The translations under genes and the position numbers were made by a program. Shown here in pieces: positions 37,395 to 49,927 of a DNA stretch of 64,000 nucleotides. Each line of letters starts with the position of its first letter. Positions within the stretch are counted from its first letter, which is position 1. The DNA lies in contig JAQGDQ010000057.1 in assembly GCA_030141605.1 (NCBI GenBank), positions 62,001-126,000 on the forward strand. Reading direction: 5' to 3'. A model generated the notes under the pieces. The model saw nothing but the letters and a program-made list of their open reading frames with translations, was not told the origin of the DNA and ran no database searches. Origin of the DNA: Tubiluchus corallicola. Lineage: Eukaryota > Priapulida > Priapulimorpha > Priapulimorphida > Tubiluchidae.

Positions 37395-38490
37395 TTCAAT
37401 AACATTTGGTGTAAATATGCCCAATAACAAATGTGGATGCGTACAGCAAACGGCAAACAAACGGTTATGAATATCCGACTATTTATTTTACCATACGATG
37501 ACAGCAGTTCGGTTTCTGATGAGTAAGATTGGAAATATGGCATCTTAATTTTTATTAGTAAAAATTCTGATCATAATCTGTCGTTTTCATTCATTCTATT
37601 TTAGAGTTTACCTGACCTTTTGCACTTGTGCCATCTACATACAAAAAAGGTAAATACTGACCCCTATCTAGGGCTTTGCCACCACGACAGACTTTTATTG
37701 AAACATAAAATTTATATTACTCTTCACAGGTAAAAACGAATGATGACCAATTGTCGTTTTTTTTAGCTGTATCCTTTTTCTCACTGTTTACCCAGGCAGT
37801 ACTCAATATTGTCATCATATGGTATAGAACGATCTTGTCAGGATCTTGACAAAAAAGGTATGTTCAAAAAATATTGTCACCATGTTGGTACAATATATTG
37901 GATATTTTTGTCCAATACTGATCCAACATTGTCGTCCAGTTGGTTAGACATCTCATTATAGGGTGAGTGAGTTGCTTTAAAATTTTCGTTTGGCATCATA
38001 TGGGTATAGTGCATCTGTGGTACCTTTGTAGGTGTCGATAGTAAACCAGGTTTAGTGCTACTTGCAAAATTTACAGTTTGTATATGTTGGGCATTTAGGT
38101 CTAGCACAACCGACATGACTACTTTCTGTTGATTTCTTATAGTTAGTCTGAGCCAAAGTTTAAGTAGGTGCCAAAATTTAACTTTTATTTTTAAGCACAA
38201 GTTAGTAGTACACTGGTTATTTTTCAATGCCACTCTACTGAAACGAATGCCATCACTGTCGAGAAATCTTTCTACTTTAAAATGTCATATACTGACCATG
38301 TAATATCGTCTGTTGAAGCCGCTAGCATTTCATTAAAAGTACGAATACAATTGTTTATTCCCTTAATATTGATGGATTTTGCATTATGCCACCTTTATAC
38401 TCCTCATTATCCAGCTTTGGAAATGTTTTGCGTATGATTTATTCATTAAACGGAATTACTTTTCGAATTCGCCATAATATCACCATTCGT

Positions 38491-39145
38491 AATCTATTTG
38501 TCAACCTTCAGGCATCACTTATTTTTAATCATTAGATGTTCTACTCTTTTTTACCGTGTTGTCTTAGTTTGAAAGCGAGTTTTGACTGCCTGCACCATTG
38601 GCGCGAATACTAAGTCATGATGCAGTCATGTCATCTGACTCTTTTTCTCTGACTTGTGAAAGCAAGCATTCTTTTGCAAGCCATCTTGCTTAGAAGCTAA
38701 ACTAGGAATCTATTTGTCAACCTTCAAGCATCACTTACTTTTAATCATTAGATATTCTATTCTTTTTTACCATGTTGTCTTAGTTTGAAAGCGAGTATTG
38801 ACAGTCTGCACCGTTGGCACGAATACTAAGTCATGATGCTGTCATGTCATCTGACTCTTTTTCTATGACTTGTGAAAGCAAGTGTTCCTATTGCAAGCAT
38901 CATGCTTAGAACTTAAACTAGGATTCTGTTACTATTTCTTAACCTTCAATTGTCACATATCTTTTTTCATTAGGTCTTATACTTTGCTTTACCATATTGT
39001 CTTTCTTTGAAAATGGGTATTGGCAGTCTGCATCATTGGTACGAATGCTAAGTCATGATGCAGTCATATCATCTGGCTCTTTTTCTCTGACATGTGAAGT
39101 CAAATGTTCATATAGTAAGCATTCACATTTAGTACTTAAACCAGG
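38491..39145. repeat. ~216-bp tandem repeat, three copies
   Basis: Three consecutive units at 38491-38706, 38707-38922 and 38923-39145. Shared blocks are caaccttcangcatcact, attgtcttagtttgaaagcg, gaatactaagtcatgatgc, gtcatctgactctttttct and cttaaactagga. Units 1 and 2 are close and unit 3 is more diverged. No long open frame is conserved across the copies. It is a short satellite-like array or a tandemly duplicated unknown element. From 39150 to 41040 no other features were recognised. Confidence 0.85.
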
Positions 39146-41045
39146 TCTTAGATGGCAATAATCCACGTGCAATGGCAAGATTTATTCTAGAAGAAATGGA
39201 ATGGCTTATCATTTGTCTTGCTAATTTTACATGCCTTTTCTCACAAAGCTGTTTGGTGAGATGTGAACATCTTTTTGTCATAGTGCAGCTGTCATTTTTC
39301 AAGTTCATAAAACAGCTGAAAGTCTGTCCATGCTGCCTCTTGTACAAATGTTTTGTTCCCCAGAGCAAGATGCTGAACATGGCTTATTCCCCCAATATGG
39401 AAATTCACGCTTGCTCCGCATATATTTCCACATTTTCATGATGGTAAACGACCTGCGCCCGTTTTCTGTGTTTTGGCTTATTACACCTGAAAATATTTAA
39501 ATCGTTTTGTCAGTACTATCAACATTAGAACAAATTAAAGTCTTTGAGTAAAATAATATTGGAACTTTTTCAATTAAAATAGAACTCCTTCCTAGACTTG
39601 TGGTGTGGCCTAACATTGAGCAATTGGTAGTAATAACGGTTGACTAGACTTTCAGTTCTATTGTTTAACAATGTCAAAATATGCAAGATACTTGGAGTGA
39701 TTGTCAAAATTAAAATTGATGAACATAATTTTGTAAAATTTTGTTTTGCACAGAATCATAAATGTAATCTTGCTGGTCTTGTGATAATTTAAATTTACTG
39801 CGAGTCTGCCACAGAACTTACTAGATTCTTACCCGACCACAGCTACACTTTCCCTCCCATTTTCTCTTTGGATGTCTTTAACTTTCTCTATCCTAAACGA
39901 TTACATGCTAAGATTCGTTATTACAGAATCAGGTGTTCTATTATTCAGTAGTTACCTTTAGTTCGCAAGTGCAAATAAAAGTCTTGTCTACCCACAATGG
40001 CAGAAATCTAGATGTCTTTTTTGAGGTCATATCAACCTGGACATGTCTTTAAAAGTGTAAATCTGTCAACCGGTGCAAGTCAGCTAGAATATTGGCAGTA
40101 AAAACACGTATTTAATATTGGCAAAAAGCAGCAATAACATCGTTGTTATTTGAACATTTTGTTTGATGCATTTATTATAAAATGGAAAATGGCTTTCAGT
40201 CTCGGTAGGCGTTTGCATTATGTTTTTCAATGGGTTTGTTTTCTGTACTTTCGAAAGCTCATTCGCTTGTTAAAGTTCCTCCAAATTTACGTGTACTCAA
40301 ATTCTATTAACTCATTAGGTTCTGATTTGCATTATAAAAGCTCCTCTCCTTTAAGTGTAAAAAACTACCAGTGCTCAAATACGCAATGATACACGCCGAA
40401 AACATTGTCATTGATTAATTAGTTTTGAGTTATAGTTACTGTAATTATATACGTGTCATTCGCTCAACCTAGTCTATTCCGCATTAACTAAGATGCATTT
40501 TTGTTATGTGCTGCAATCGCGCGTGTGTTATACACGCATCCCAGTCTGTTCGTAATTTGATTTGCCAGCCTGAGCTGCATGATTGTTTCATGTTATTTGA
40601 CTACAGTTGTGAGTGTGCCGTTCACTCGACATAGTCTATTGAGTTATTTAACTGCAGTCGTGTGTGTGTCATTCCCCGTGATATTCATTCCAACTGCTCT
40701 TATATAATGAAAATAAATGAATGAATTCTTTCCGCCTGTGTGTTTATAACTAGACGTGATAGGCAATGGTACCCATGTTTTTCCTCAATAGTTAATATTA
40801 GTCAAGTGTTGTTATTCGTCGATTGCTAAGTAAACGGACATCCATTGTTAATACCGCCCTGCCTCAGCAATAAAAATAAGTCATATTGCATAGCAACAGC
40901 ATGCATTGTATGAATCTGTCATTTTGGGTACCACAACTGCAATACTGATTGATGTGGTTCTACATATAAAATTGCAAAAAAAAATTACAAAGGTTTCACA
41001 AAAGCAAGGCCCTGCAAGCATGAATCATGACTATTTTAAACAGTA

Positions 41046-41125
41046 ATGATGTGTAATCATCGTCATGAATTCATCTTCCTCATCGTCATCATCATTATTG
41101 TCATGGTCATTGTCATTGTCATGAG
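41046..41125. repeat. degenerate TCA/TCATTG simple repeat
   Basis: Runs of catcgtcatc, tcatcatcatt and gtcattgtcattgtcat. A similar patch occurs at 41635-41700. The following segments (41150-41390 and 42040-42210) share short diverged blocks such as gagatttatag / aaatttatag and gg(a/g)gagaaac, hinting at an old duplication. No coding function was seen in 41130-43270. Confidence 0.5.
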
Positions 41126-43444
41126 GGTTGGATTAAGGCTATCAACAAACGAAGGGGTAAAAAACCCTCATCTTCGTGTATCCCGGGTTCTCCTCTTTCT
41201 AAGGAGTTATAAATTCTCTCCAAGGCCTCAGCTAAGTGCCAAAAAACGTTTTTTCTACAAAGGCAGGCGAAAAATCCCCAAGAATAGTTATATTTTGCTC
41301 ATTCGAAGAACATCATGTAGAAAAAACACCCTTGCGGCGTCCCAGGGAAGAAAATTTATAGCTATAGTTTGAAAAGCGGAGAAACCAGGCTACAAAACAA
41401 TGTAGGTCTTTTTTACAAATGCTTCTTCCAGGATGAATGATTACAAGGTTTTTTTGGACGCCCACTACATGTTGCCGAATTTCATACTGTCTTTAGCAAG
41501 TTCAGTTTTAATAATTTGTTATCCTGTTTAGCAAATAACATTAGCTTGCTTTAACTGGTCATCGATCTCAGGACACTGAGGGCCAATCAAAACTTAGGGC
41601 ATAAGGCTATAACCTAATGGCTAATCTGCCTCTGATTGTCATGCCATTGTCATTGCTCTTATTGCCGTCAGTGTCATCACCATTCCCATCATCGCCAAAA
41701 ACAACAGTGGCTGCAGCAGCTGCGCCAGTTTTGTCAACCAGTATCAGTGAGTTGCCCATTTATTTTTGTAATAATTTTCGTTTTAATGGCCCAACACTGT
41801 GTGATTACATTCACAACTCGTGTGTCTTGCGCTTAGCGATTATGTCGTAGAAAGCATGAATCTAATGTACCTCATCATACTCGCATACATATTAATTTCG
41901 CTTATGCTGGATACATATGGCGGGCCAGCAACGTCCAAAACATACTCCTTATTTTGAGCGAACGGGAACACGCTGGGCTGCGCTGGCAGTGGTTGGACAG
42001 CCCGTTCAATAATGGGTATAGTAGGGCCATTTAGATTTTGACGAACTCTCGCAGCAGGCATTTTCCTGGGCCCAGTTTTTTGGAAATTTTGACCAAACGC
42101 CATGTGGAAAAATGTACAAATGGCATTTGGTAGGGGTTTTAGAAGGAGATTTATAGTTACTTGGAAAGGGGAGAAACTCTCTTTTACAATCACCTCTACC
42201 AAGAATAATGGCTACAACTTTATTGGAGGTTCCATTTCAAAAAATTCTCGCTTGGAAAACTGCATGTGCATGCGTAAATTTTTTTCGTGACATTGTGCCA
42301 TTATATTCTAGACTAGAGGAAAGTGTCCTATAGAGCACCTGTTAGGGTTTGAAGTATTTTTAAGACTTCTCAGTTGCAGAAATGATTATTCACAGAATAA
42401 GCTTGTTTGCTATAAGTTTCAGCTATTTTAATCTTCAAATTTTTAATTATTTGATGAAAAGTAATTTTAACGAAAACTGAGCCTTTTGGGGAACATTGTT
42501 CCTATGAACTTTGTGTTAAAAAAGGAACAGTAGCCTTTTGTCATATGGTTATATAGTTCCCGTAACGCCCACTGCAAAAGGTAAGCTGTTCTTATAAAAC
42601 CCCCTGCTGTCAACAATAAATTTAATGTAATAAACTAATATCAATTCACCCGATCTGTAATCTTTTATGATCTGTAATTTAAAATATAATAAATTGAAAA
42701 TACCTTTGAAATACAATAACTTTATTTGACACATTAAATGTTACATGTAGACACCACTTAATATTCTTAAGACAGTAATCTTGATCAAAACAGTAAAAAC
42801 AGTAAATTAGACATTTTGAATGCCAAAAGTGTATCTTAATTCTGTATTCTTATTTCTGTACAATAACCTTTTGTCATTTGAGAATTGCATAAATATTTTT
42901 AAACTTTTTGATTCGCGAAAAATGTAGACCGATCGTGCAAAATTACTTGTTTACTGCTAACGCGTATTTAAAAACAAAAAGCTGCATTATTTATGAACAT
43001 CAACGTGAAGGCGTTATAATTATTGATTTAATTCTAGAAAAGAGTTTACTTTGCGTCTAAATTGGATGTAGATTATACTAAATTTATGAACGTACATTAT
43101 ATATGAATCACATAAATCACGGAACCATTGGGTATACCCTGTGCACTGTATTAAATTAAATAAAGGCAACTTACATCCTTGCCCAAACATTAGAGTACCA
43201 TTAGAGAACTGTAACAGACAATAATCATGAATTGCAACTGCAGACAGCACGAAACAATAATTCAGTTAACAAGACAAATTTATAAATTACACGTGACCAG
43301 ACCCAACATATCAAGGCCAAGTGTCGGCAGCATTTCACAAAGCCGGATGCAGGTACCTAAAGTCATCAACCATGAAATCACCTGACAGGTAAGTTGAGGT
43401 AACTGCCTGCTGGCCTCAGAGGGCAGCACTGTCCAGTACATTAC

Positions 43445-45030
43445 ACCCCCCCCATAAAATACTCCCCACAAAAGCATTTTATCTTAAACCTTATCCAATT
43501 TCTCCAATAAACATAGCTTTTGAATTGGTCTCTTAAGAACAGCATTTGATGTTTTAACCTGTACTGACCGAACTAAACCATCAGGCCCAGGAAAAACCTC
43601 ACAAACCCTTCCTAAACACCACTGACTCCGTGGCAGATTGCTATCAACTACCAATACCAGGTCACCAACTTGCAAGTTATCTGATACCTTACTCCATTTC
43701 TGACGCTTCTGAAGCAGCTTCTGAAAACAGATCAGAGAGAAACTGGACTTGTCTCCATCGCCTCATATACAGATCATGCTCATCAAATAGTCCAGTTGGA
43801 AGTGTAGTTCCAGATCTCATCAACAATAAACGGTTTGGCGTAAGAGGTTCCATGTCCTTGGGATCATCTGATACCACAGTGATAGGACGCCCGTTGATGA
43901 CAGCTTCAACATTGCACACCAGTGTGGCCAAACCTTCATCATCCAAGGTTTGTTCCATAGCCACTGAAGATAACACTCTCCTGATCAAACCAATCTTTCT
44001 CTCCCACACACCGCCATGATGTGATGATGCAGGTATATTAAATAGCCATTGCACATTTTTCTGGCACAGCACATCCTCAATTCTGTTTTGATTCCATGCT
44101 TTGATAGCTGTCCTCAATTCCTTGTTTGAACAAGCAAAATTGGTCCCTTTATCAGACCTGATAATTTCAGGTTTGCCACTTCTACTTATAAACCTGAACA
44201 AAGCATTTATGAAACTATCCATGTCTAATGAGTGAAGAACTTCGATGTGGATGGCTCTAGGCAACAAACAAGTAAAGAAGCATCCATACCTCTTCACCAA
44301 TGCCCGACCTCTCTTAGCCATAAAAGGCCCAAAGCAATCAACTCCGACTTTCATGAATGGAGCTGTTCCAGGAGTAAACCTATCTGTAGGCAAGTCAGCC
44401 ATCTTTTGAGTTAAAGGAGCAGCACCACGAATACTGTACTTCATGCAACTAGACAACACTCCTCGTATTGCAGGTCTGGCATTCACAATCCAAAATCGCT
44501 CTCGAATTTTAGAAAGTACATACTCTTTACCCGAGTGCCACGATCTTTCATGATAATGCTGAATGATAAGCAACACAATATGATCCTTCTTAGGCAGTAT
44601 CATTGGATGCTTAGCATCATCAGACAATTGTGAATGTTTGAAACGACCGCCTACACAAATCACCCCATTCAAAACAATTGGATCCAGTTTATGCAACACA
44701 CTCCATCTCGAAAGCTTTGAACTCCTTTTCTCCACATCAGACACTGAGTCAAGATCAGATCGTTGAAAAAGTGCTTCAACTGAACATACTTCACAATACT
44801 AGCTTCAGCTTGCCTCATTTCACTGACAGTCAAGCGTCCTCATGCTACTGCCAGATCAGATGCCCTTTCTTTCAATAGCAATATCCAAGCAACACTCTTC
44901 ACCAAGCTGTACCAGGAAGAATATCTCAAAATCAATTTCTCAACAGCATCATTACCAGTCGGTTCTGAAACTGCAAAAGCCATAGCATTGATTTTCTCTC
45001 TCTGTAATCTGTCCAAGCAGTCTTCCTGTG
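43445..45030 (-). mobile_element. BEL/Pao retrotransposon 3' half (degenerate)
   Basis: Minus strand, 5' to 3'. A broken stretch (45030-44750) has EKLILRYSSWYSLVKSVAW and SEMRQAEASIVKYVQ, typical of Pao pol before the integrase. A 351-codon open frame (44744-43689) follows with a zinc-binding-like HYHERSWHSGKEYVLSKIRE segment and an integrase core (VGVDCFGPF, SDKGTNF, SSHHGGVWERKI). After a frameshift/deletion near 43730 come QKLLQKRQKWSKVSDNLQ and a DUF5641-like domain (LQVGDLVLVVDSNLPRSQW, RSVQVKT, RPIQKLCLLE) ending about 43484. A G8 polypurine tract (plus 43446-43453) is followed by TGTAATGTACTGG, the expected start of the 3' LTR at 43445. Its far end is undefined. Gag, protease and most of the reverse transcriptase are missing. 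Confidence 0.88.
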
Positions 45031-45299
45031 GAAAACCAACATAAAGTTCCTCACAATAAATGCATTTATAATGGGTCTCAGGCCTACTTTCTAAAGTAGA
45101 CCTTTTTCATCACTTGTTTTGGTCCTTTTAACAAAGCTGAGTCCTCCCCTTCGCTTGTTGGTTATCCTTATTTTCTCTTCGACCATCATTGCCGTTCTGA
45201 CTACGTTTTTGAGATCTCTCTAATAGTGTTGTTTTATAAGGAGTGAACATGAGTAGTTCTGATGACGTCTTCCACTTTAGTCTGATGTTTGTTGTAACA

Positions 45300-47290
45300 C
45301 AGGGGTGTCCAAAGTTTTTTTAGTGAGCGCGAAATACAGAAACATAAACAAAGGGCTGGGCTGCACACTAGATGTGACATATTGACACATGAATATGACT
45401 CATCTAACTCACCTATAATGTGAAGAACATTGCATTCAGTGGGAGCAGTGATGCTGTCCTTTGGATTGAAGGATGGCTGACATATCAGGAGAACGTTTGG
45501 TGGTTGAGACACAAAGGACTTTACAGAGATGGCTATCAGTTATTCTTGTTCTCAGTCTGCTTTTGTTATGATTTAACAGAGAAAATGTTTGTTCACATAT
45601 GTATGTTGAGGCAAACAGGCTCATCATTCTTTTTGAGTGGCATCTCATCAGAAGAAATTTGGCATTATCCAAACTCTGATAGAAGTCAGGGAGGGAGAGA
45701 AGCTGATGTTGACTCTTCAGAGAATCATCACATTGCATTTCAATCAGTTCTAACTGCTTACTCTCTTCTGCAACTACCAGGAAGGGGATCGAGAACAGCT
45801 TGATTTGTTTTTCAATGACAGAAACATTTTGGAAATGCTGGTTGAATTCTGTCACGAGAGATGAAATTACAGACACGTATTTGTCCTTTTTAGCAGAAAG
45901 GTCGGCCTTTGGAAAAGCAGACTTGATTTCAGACAGCGCAGGGAAGTGTGCTGCATTAACACTTGTGTCTCAAACAGGTGGAGCTTTACACAGAAGGCTT
46001 TCATGTGCACATACAGGTGTAGCACCAGCTGTTCTTTGCATTGTAGGTTCTTTTCAGAGTATTCAGATGATGAGTAAGATCAACTAAAAATGCCAGGTCA
46101 ACCAGCCGCAGAGGGTCACTCAGTTCATGAAGAGGTCGGCCCTTCTCTTTCAAAAACTGATCGATTTTTGATCTCAGCAAATAAAACTGCTGCAGCACAG
46201 AGCTGCAGCTGACCCAGCGCACATCAAATTGATAGAGTACATTCCAATATTCAGCATCCACATCAGAGCTTGAAATTCCGTGGTACAGTCCTCTAGCTCG
46301 AATTATGTTGACAGTTTTTACAACAGTGTTCATTACATCGCCCAGCTGGACAGTCTTGGCACACAGTGCTTCTTGGTGGATTATACAGTGCATCCTCCTC
46401 TCTCTTTTACCTTGGTGCACTCCCCCATCAAGGGCGGAGCTCCATCCGTTGTTACTCCACAGAGCTTGTCCCATTTAAGTCCCATCTTTTCAACTGCCTC
46501 TGACTCAAAAATATCTCTACGTGTCGTTGTGCCTTTTAGGCTCATATCAAGCAGCTCCTCCGTACAGCAAAAATTATCATCTACTCCCCGTAAAAAAATA
46601 ACAGATGCACGGTGTCTGTGGCATTTGTGCTCTCATCACATGCTATCGAGTAAAAATCAAAAGCAGAAGCTTTGTCTCCCAGCTGATGTTTCAAGTTGGC
46701 TGACAAGTCCTCGATTCTCCGCACCACTGTATTTCTGGATAAGCTCACATTGTTGAAATCCTGCACTTTTTCGGGGCACATTTTTCTGTGACTTTGATGA
46801 GGCACTGCTTTACGAAATCACGGTCTGAGATTTACTGTGCTGGGCAATAAGTTTAGCGACTTCATAGCTTGCTGTTGTGGCATTTTTGTGTATTTTGTTT
46901 GCACGAAAAAACTGTTGTTAAGCTTGCAGGCTAGCTGCCATTTGCTTGACTTTCTGTGTTCGTTCGGTACCGGTGTACGATGTGTAGCTCTGATGTTTGG
47001 TCTCATAATGCCGACGGACATTTTATTCTTTCATCACAGCAACATCTTTTTTGCAAATCAAACAGACACACTTTCCGTTAAATTTTTTAAAGAAATATTC
47101 ATTTTCCGTGATTTGAAATCTTCTACACTTGCTTACTATTTTGCGTTTCTTCGGTGCTGCCAAAACTCGGCCAAAACCGGCTTTGGTACTTTTGAGATGC
47201 ACGCATATATCCAAGCTTGTGCCTACTGGGGCCAAAAACCAATTATATCTCCTACACCATCGTGCCGAGATGAAAATATGTATCATCGAC
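45300..47290 (-). pseudogene. hAT transposase relic (GTF2IRD2/ZBED-like)
   Basis: Minus strand, broken by several stops and shifts. At 47160-46960 a BED-type zinc finger is spread over two frames (CLICKKDV, then RRHYETKH after an in-frame TAA). At 46805-46581 come KVQDFNNVSLSRNTVVRRIE and FDFYSIACDESTNATDTV, the first acidic part of the catalytic core. At 46474-46001 come MHCIIHQEALCAK, NIIRARGL and VRWVSCSSVLQQF. At 45876-45436 the hAT dimerisation region reads FASTYICEQTFSLLNHNKS RLRTRITDSHL (one run). The 3' end has a TIR, CAGGGGTGTCCAAAG, starting at plus 45300, matching the typical CAGGGGTGTCCAAAC ends of Charlie-type hAT elements. This group gave rise to vertebrate GTF2IRD2 and ZBED genes. 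The 5' TIR was not found, and that end abuts the inverted-repeat element at 47293. Confidence 0.88.
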
Positions 47291-47292
47291 TA

Positions 47293-48173
47293 ATAGGAAA
47301 GTGTACCCATCGAATCCAAGAATGCCAGATGATACTATTATGACGTAATTAAGATCATCACTGTTTCATTGTTGTTAAAATGTGTCAGTCACGAAATGAT
47401 CACTCCATCTACTAGTTAGTTGTGTGATGTTGGTTTTGTTGTATGGCAGCGAGACATGAACTATTTTCTCTGATGGCTCCTTCCACTGAAGTCATCTGTG
47501 TGTCTTATTTTGCATCTGCTAGTTTCACTTTGACACCAAAAGAATTATACTGGAGAGCGAGTAATCCAATTCCAGTGACCACCATTATCAAGCAATGCCT
47601 TCTTAGTCTCCTCCGCCACATGTGGCATGCCTGAATGAGTCTGCCTCGGCCAGACGTCCTTTCTGCTGCTTCCTGCCCTCTGTCGCATCAGTGTAACACA
47701 TTGCCAAAATGGTGAGCCTAGCTAACGGCAAAGCTTCCTTCCGTGTGCTGGTTGCCACTGCGAAGCTCTCAAAAGTAACATAAAAAGTAGTAATGCATTG
47801 AATGACCTGACAATGGCATCATGACGTCATAATTGAAAAATGCAACATTTTTGGATTCATGCACTTTCGGATCAATCGCTAACACACAATTTTCGCCGAG
47901 GATCGATTGTTTAAGAGAAGCAGTCAACTTTTGACGCCCATTGGCACCATCTAGACGCCAAGGAAATAACGTGAATGGACAGTGATGACATGCTAGGTCA
48001 ATCTGTAATCGATTTTGAATGCTATTGCAAGTACTGATATTGAAAGATCAATTTCAATGACCGATTCTCAACAACAATGAAAGTGTGATGTTCTTAATTA
48101 CGTCATAATAGTATTTTGAAACCACAATTAAAAAACGAACCCATTTGTGGACGCCATGATTGCACTTTCCTAT
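47293..48173. mobile_element. inverted-repeat element (MITE/foldback-like)
   Basis: Left end 47293-47375 and right end 48065-48173 are imperfect inverted repeats. They share ATAGGAAAGTG at the tips, TACTATTATGACGTAATTAAGA inside (given here as a 22-base block at about 47333 and its complement near 48100), and a TTTCATTGTTGTT block. The interior has no transposase; the longest open frame (47443-47634) is unrecognised. Its size (881 bp) fits a non-autonomous DNA transposon. It may have cut into or deleted the 5' end of the neighbouring hAT relic. Confidence 0.6.
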
Positions 48174-48359
48174 CTGTTACTTCAATGTTACTTGCATAAT
48201 AAGATCTTAAACAGAAGGTTATACAGCAATTTGGTATCAAATAATGAAAAGAGTGTGATGTATTGCTTTTCACCAAAGCGTTTGTCGCTCAAAATGGCAA
48301 AAATGTGAAATTTTCCGCTAAAAAGTTAATTTTGTCAAAGGGTACTAGACAAAACGATG

Positions 48360-49060
48360 TAATATACGGCGTTGATCAGTATCTGTCGATTCTTGTTGCA
48401 TTAATATGAACAATACACAAATACAGTAGTAAATTACTACTTTTATTATCAAAGTCCGTAAGGTCATCCCAATGAGGGAGTTTGGTTGTAAATATGATGC
48501 CACAACAGGTAGTCTGGCACTAATTTTTCTACCAAATAGTAATTCACTTGGGCTGTACCCATTTGCCAAAGGCGTGCTCTACGTGACATAAAGAGCAAGA
48601 TAAGAACTTTTTGCCTTCATAAGTGATCCGTTTGCAGTTTTAACTGCATGTTCCACTTCTCCATTGGATAGATGGGGCAACTCGTTTAAGTGCTCAAAGC
48701 CATAACGTTTTGCAAAGTTATCAAATTCATGAGAATCACTGTCGCTTCGCAATAGTTTCGGAATGTCATGTGTGGCAAAAATAGATGGTAAGTGGTTAGT
48801 AATAGTGAATGAACTGTGACCGTTCAATTTTGCAAGTTCGACAAATCTGGTAAAATAGTTAGTGACAATTAAATAAGTGTGACCTTTAAGATAAAACAAA
48901 TCTGTGTCCTGTGAATGAACTGTGACCGTTCAGTTTTGCAAGTTCGACAAATCTGGTAAAATAGCCAGTGACAAGTAAATAAGTGTGACCTTTAAGATAA
49001 AATAAACCTGTGTCCAGTAACTGCCAAGGCCTTTCAGGAAATTGTTTTTTTCATGTCTTT
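48360..49060 (-). pseudogene. Gypsy integrase relic with internal duplication
   Basis: Minus-strand frames give LFYLKGHTYLIVTNYFTRF, VELAKL, SIFATHDIPKLLRSDSDS (the second acidic motif region with changes), FAKRYGFEH, SNGEVEHAVKT and, after a shift, LANGYSPSELLFGRK with LPVVASYLQP. These are the catalytic core and following region of Gypsy integrases. A 106-bp tandem duplication (48805-48910 and 48911-49016) repeats the first part of the core. Shifts, stops and substitutions show it is inactive. No LTR was seen. Confidence 0.85.
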
Positions 49061-49185
49061 GGGTAATTTGGAGTTATTGTTTCATATTATAACAGTATAT
49101 GGATTTGTCTCTTTTCTTTTTCGCAGTTAAAATTTTGTAACTTTACAATTTTATAGTGTATTCTATTTTATTACTTTTCTATAAT

Positions 49186-49283
49186 GATTTGTAGCAGTTT
49201 ACCATTATTTGATGTGGTACTGATCATGTGTAAGGATTTGTAGCAGTTTACCATTATTTGATGTGGTACTGATCATGTGTATA
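49186..49283. repeat. 49-bp tandem duplication
   Basis: Two near-identical units beginning gatttgtagcagtttacc at 49186 and 49235. Perfect except at the edges, so recent. Confidence 0.85.
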
Positions 49284-49379
49284 ATGTATTATCACTCAGG
49301 CGTGCAACGTGCTTTTTGAGACTGAACAGTGGGTGAACCGTGGGTGAAATGTAGACAAATAAAAATGTGGCGAAAAATA

Positions 49380-49860
49380 CTAGCCAATCTAGAAAATCAT
49401 CGGCCATTACTTCAAGCATACGAGATAGCTAGACTCTGGAACAGTGAAAGCATACGAGATAGCTAGACTCTGGAACAATGATTTGTATAAGTGTTTGAAT
49501 GGACTGCCTAGAGTTAGTGGAAGTGACTACTATGAGCAACGGCAATTTCTGTTGGCAAATACTGTAAGAAACAGTAACTCAGCTAAACGATAGACATATA
49601 AAAAGCTCAACTCGTGCTTAATAGCACCCGTTATTTCGGATTCAAAACCTGAGATGTACCATATTGCCTATGCGCAATTGAGACTCCAGGCGCACTATTT
49701 GAAAGTTGAAACTGATAGATGGCGTAACGTAGATAGCAATTGTGGAGAAATCCAAACTGAAAAGCACCTTTTTGATGGACTGTTATTTAACAGCTTTAAC
49801 TAGAAGAAGATTCAGCAATGTAGACTTTACACGTTTAATGTGAATTATGAATTCCAATTT
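49380..49860 (+). pseudogene. LINE C-terminal relic with Cys/His end
   Basis: Plus-strand frames read ARLWNNDLYKCLNGLPRVSG and, after stops, MYHIAYAQLRLQAHYLKVET, DRWRNVD, CGEIQTEKHLFDG. This resembles the C-terminal R-x-H-x-L ... ER-x-C ... C-x(n)-E-x-E-H-x-LF landmarks of non-LTR ORF2 proteins. A 34-bp tandem duplication (units at 49416 and 49450) disrupts the upstream part. It differs from the other LINE relics here. Confidence 0.55.
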
Positions 49861-49927
49861 TGTATTTGAGATCTGTTTCAACATGTTAAAAGCTTATGAA
49901 TGAGGAAATACACTAATTTTTGTAAGT

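Noticed and set aside
40440-40720. Repeated 'gtgtcattc(g/c)...catagtctatt' segments as a possible LTR pair
   Set aside because: Similarity is limited to short blocks; no TG...CA ends or primer site could be defined.
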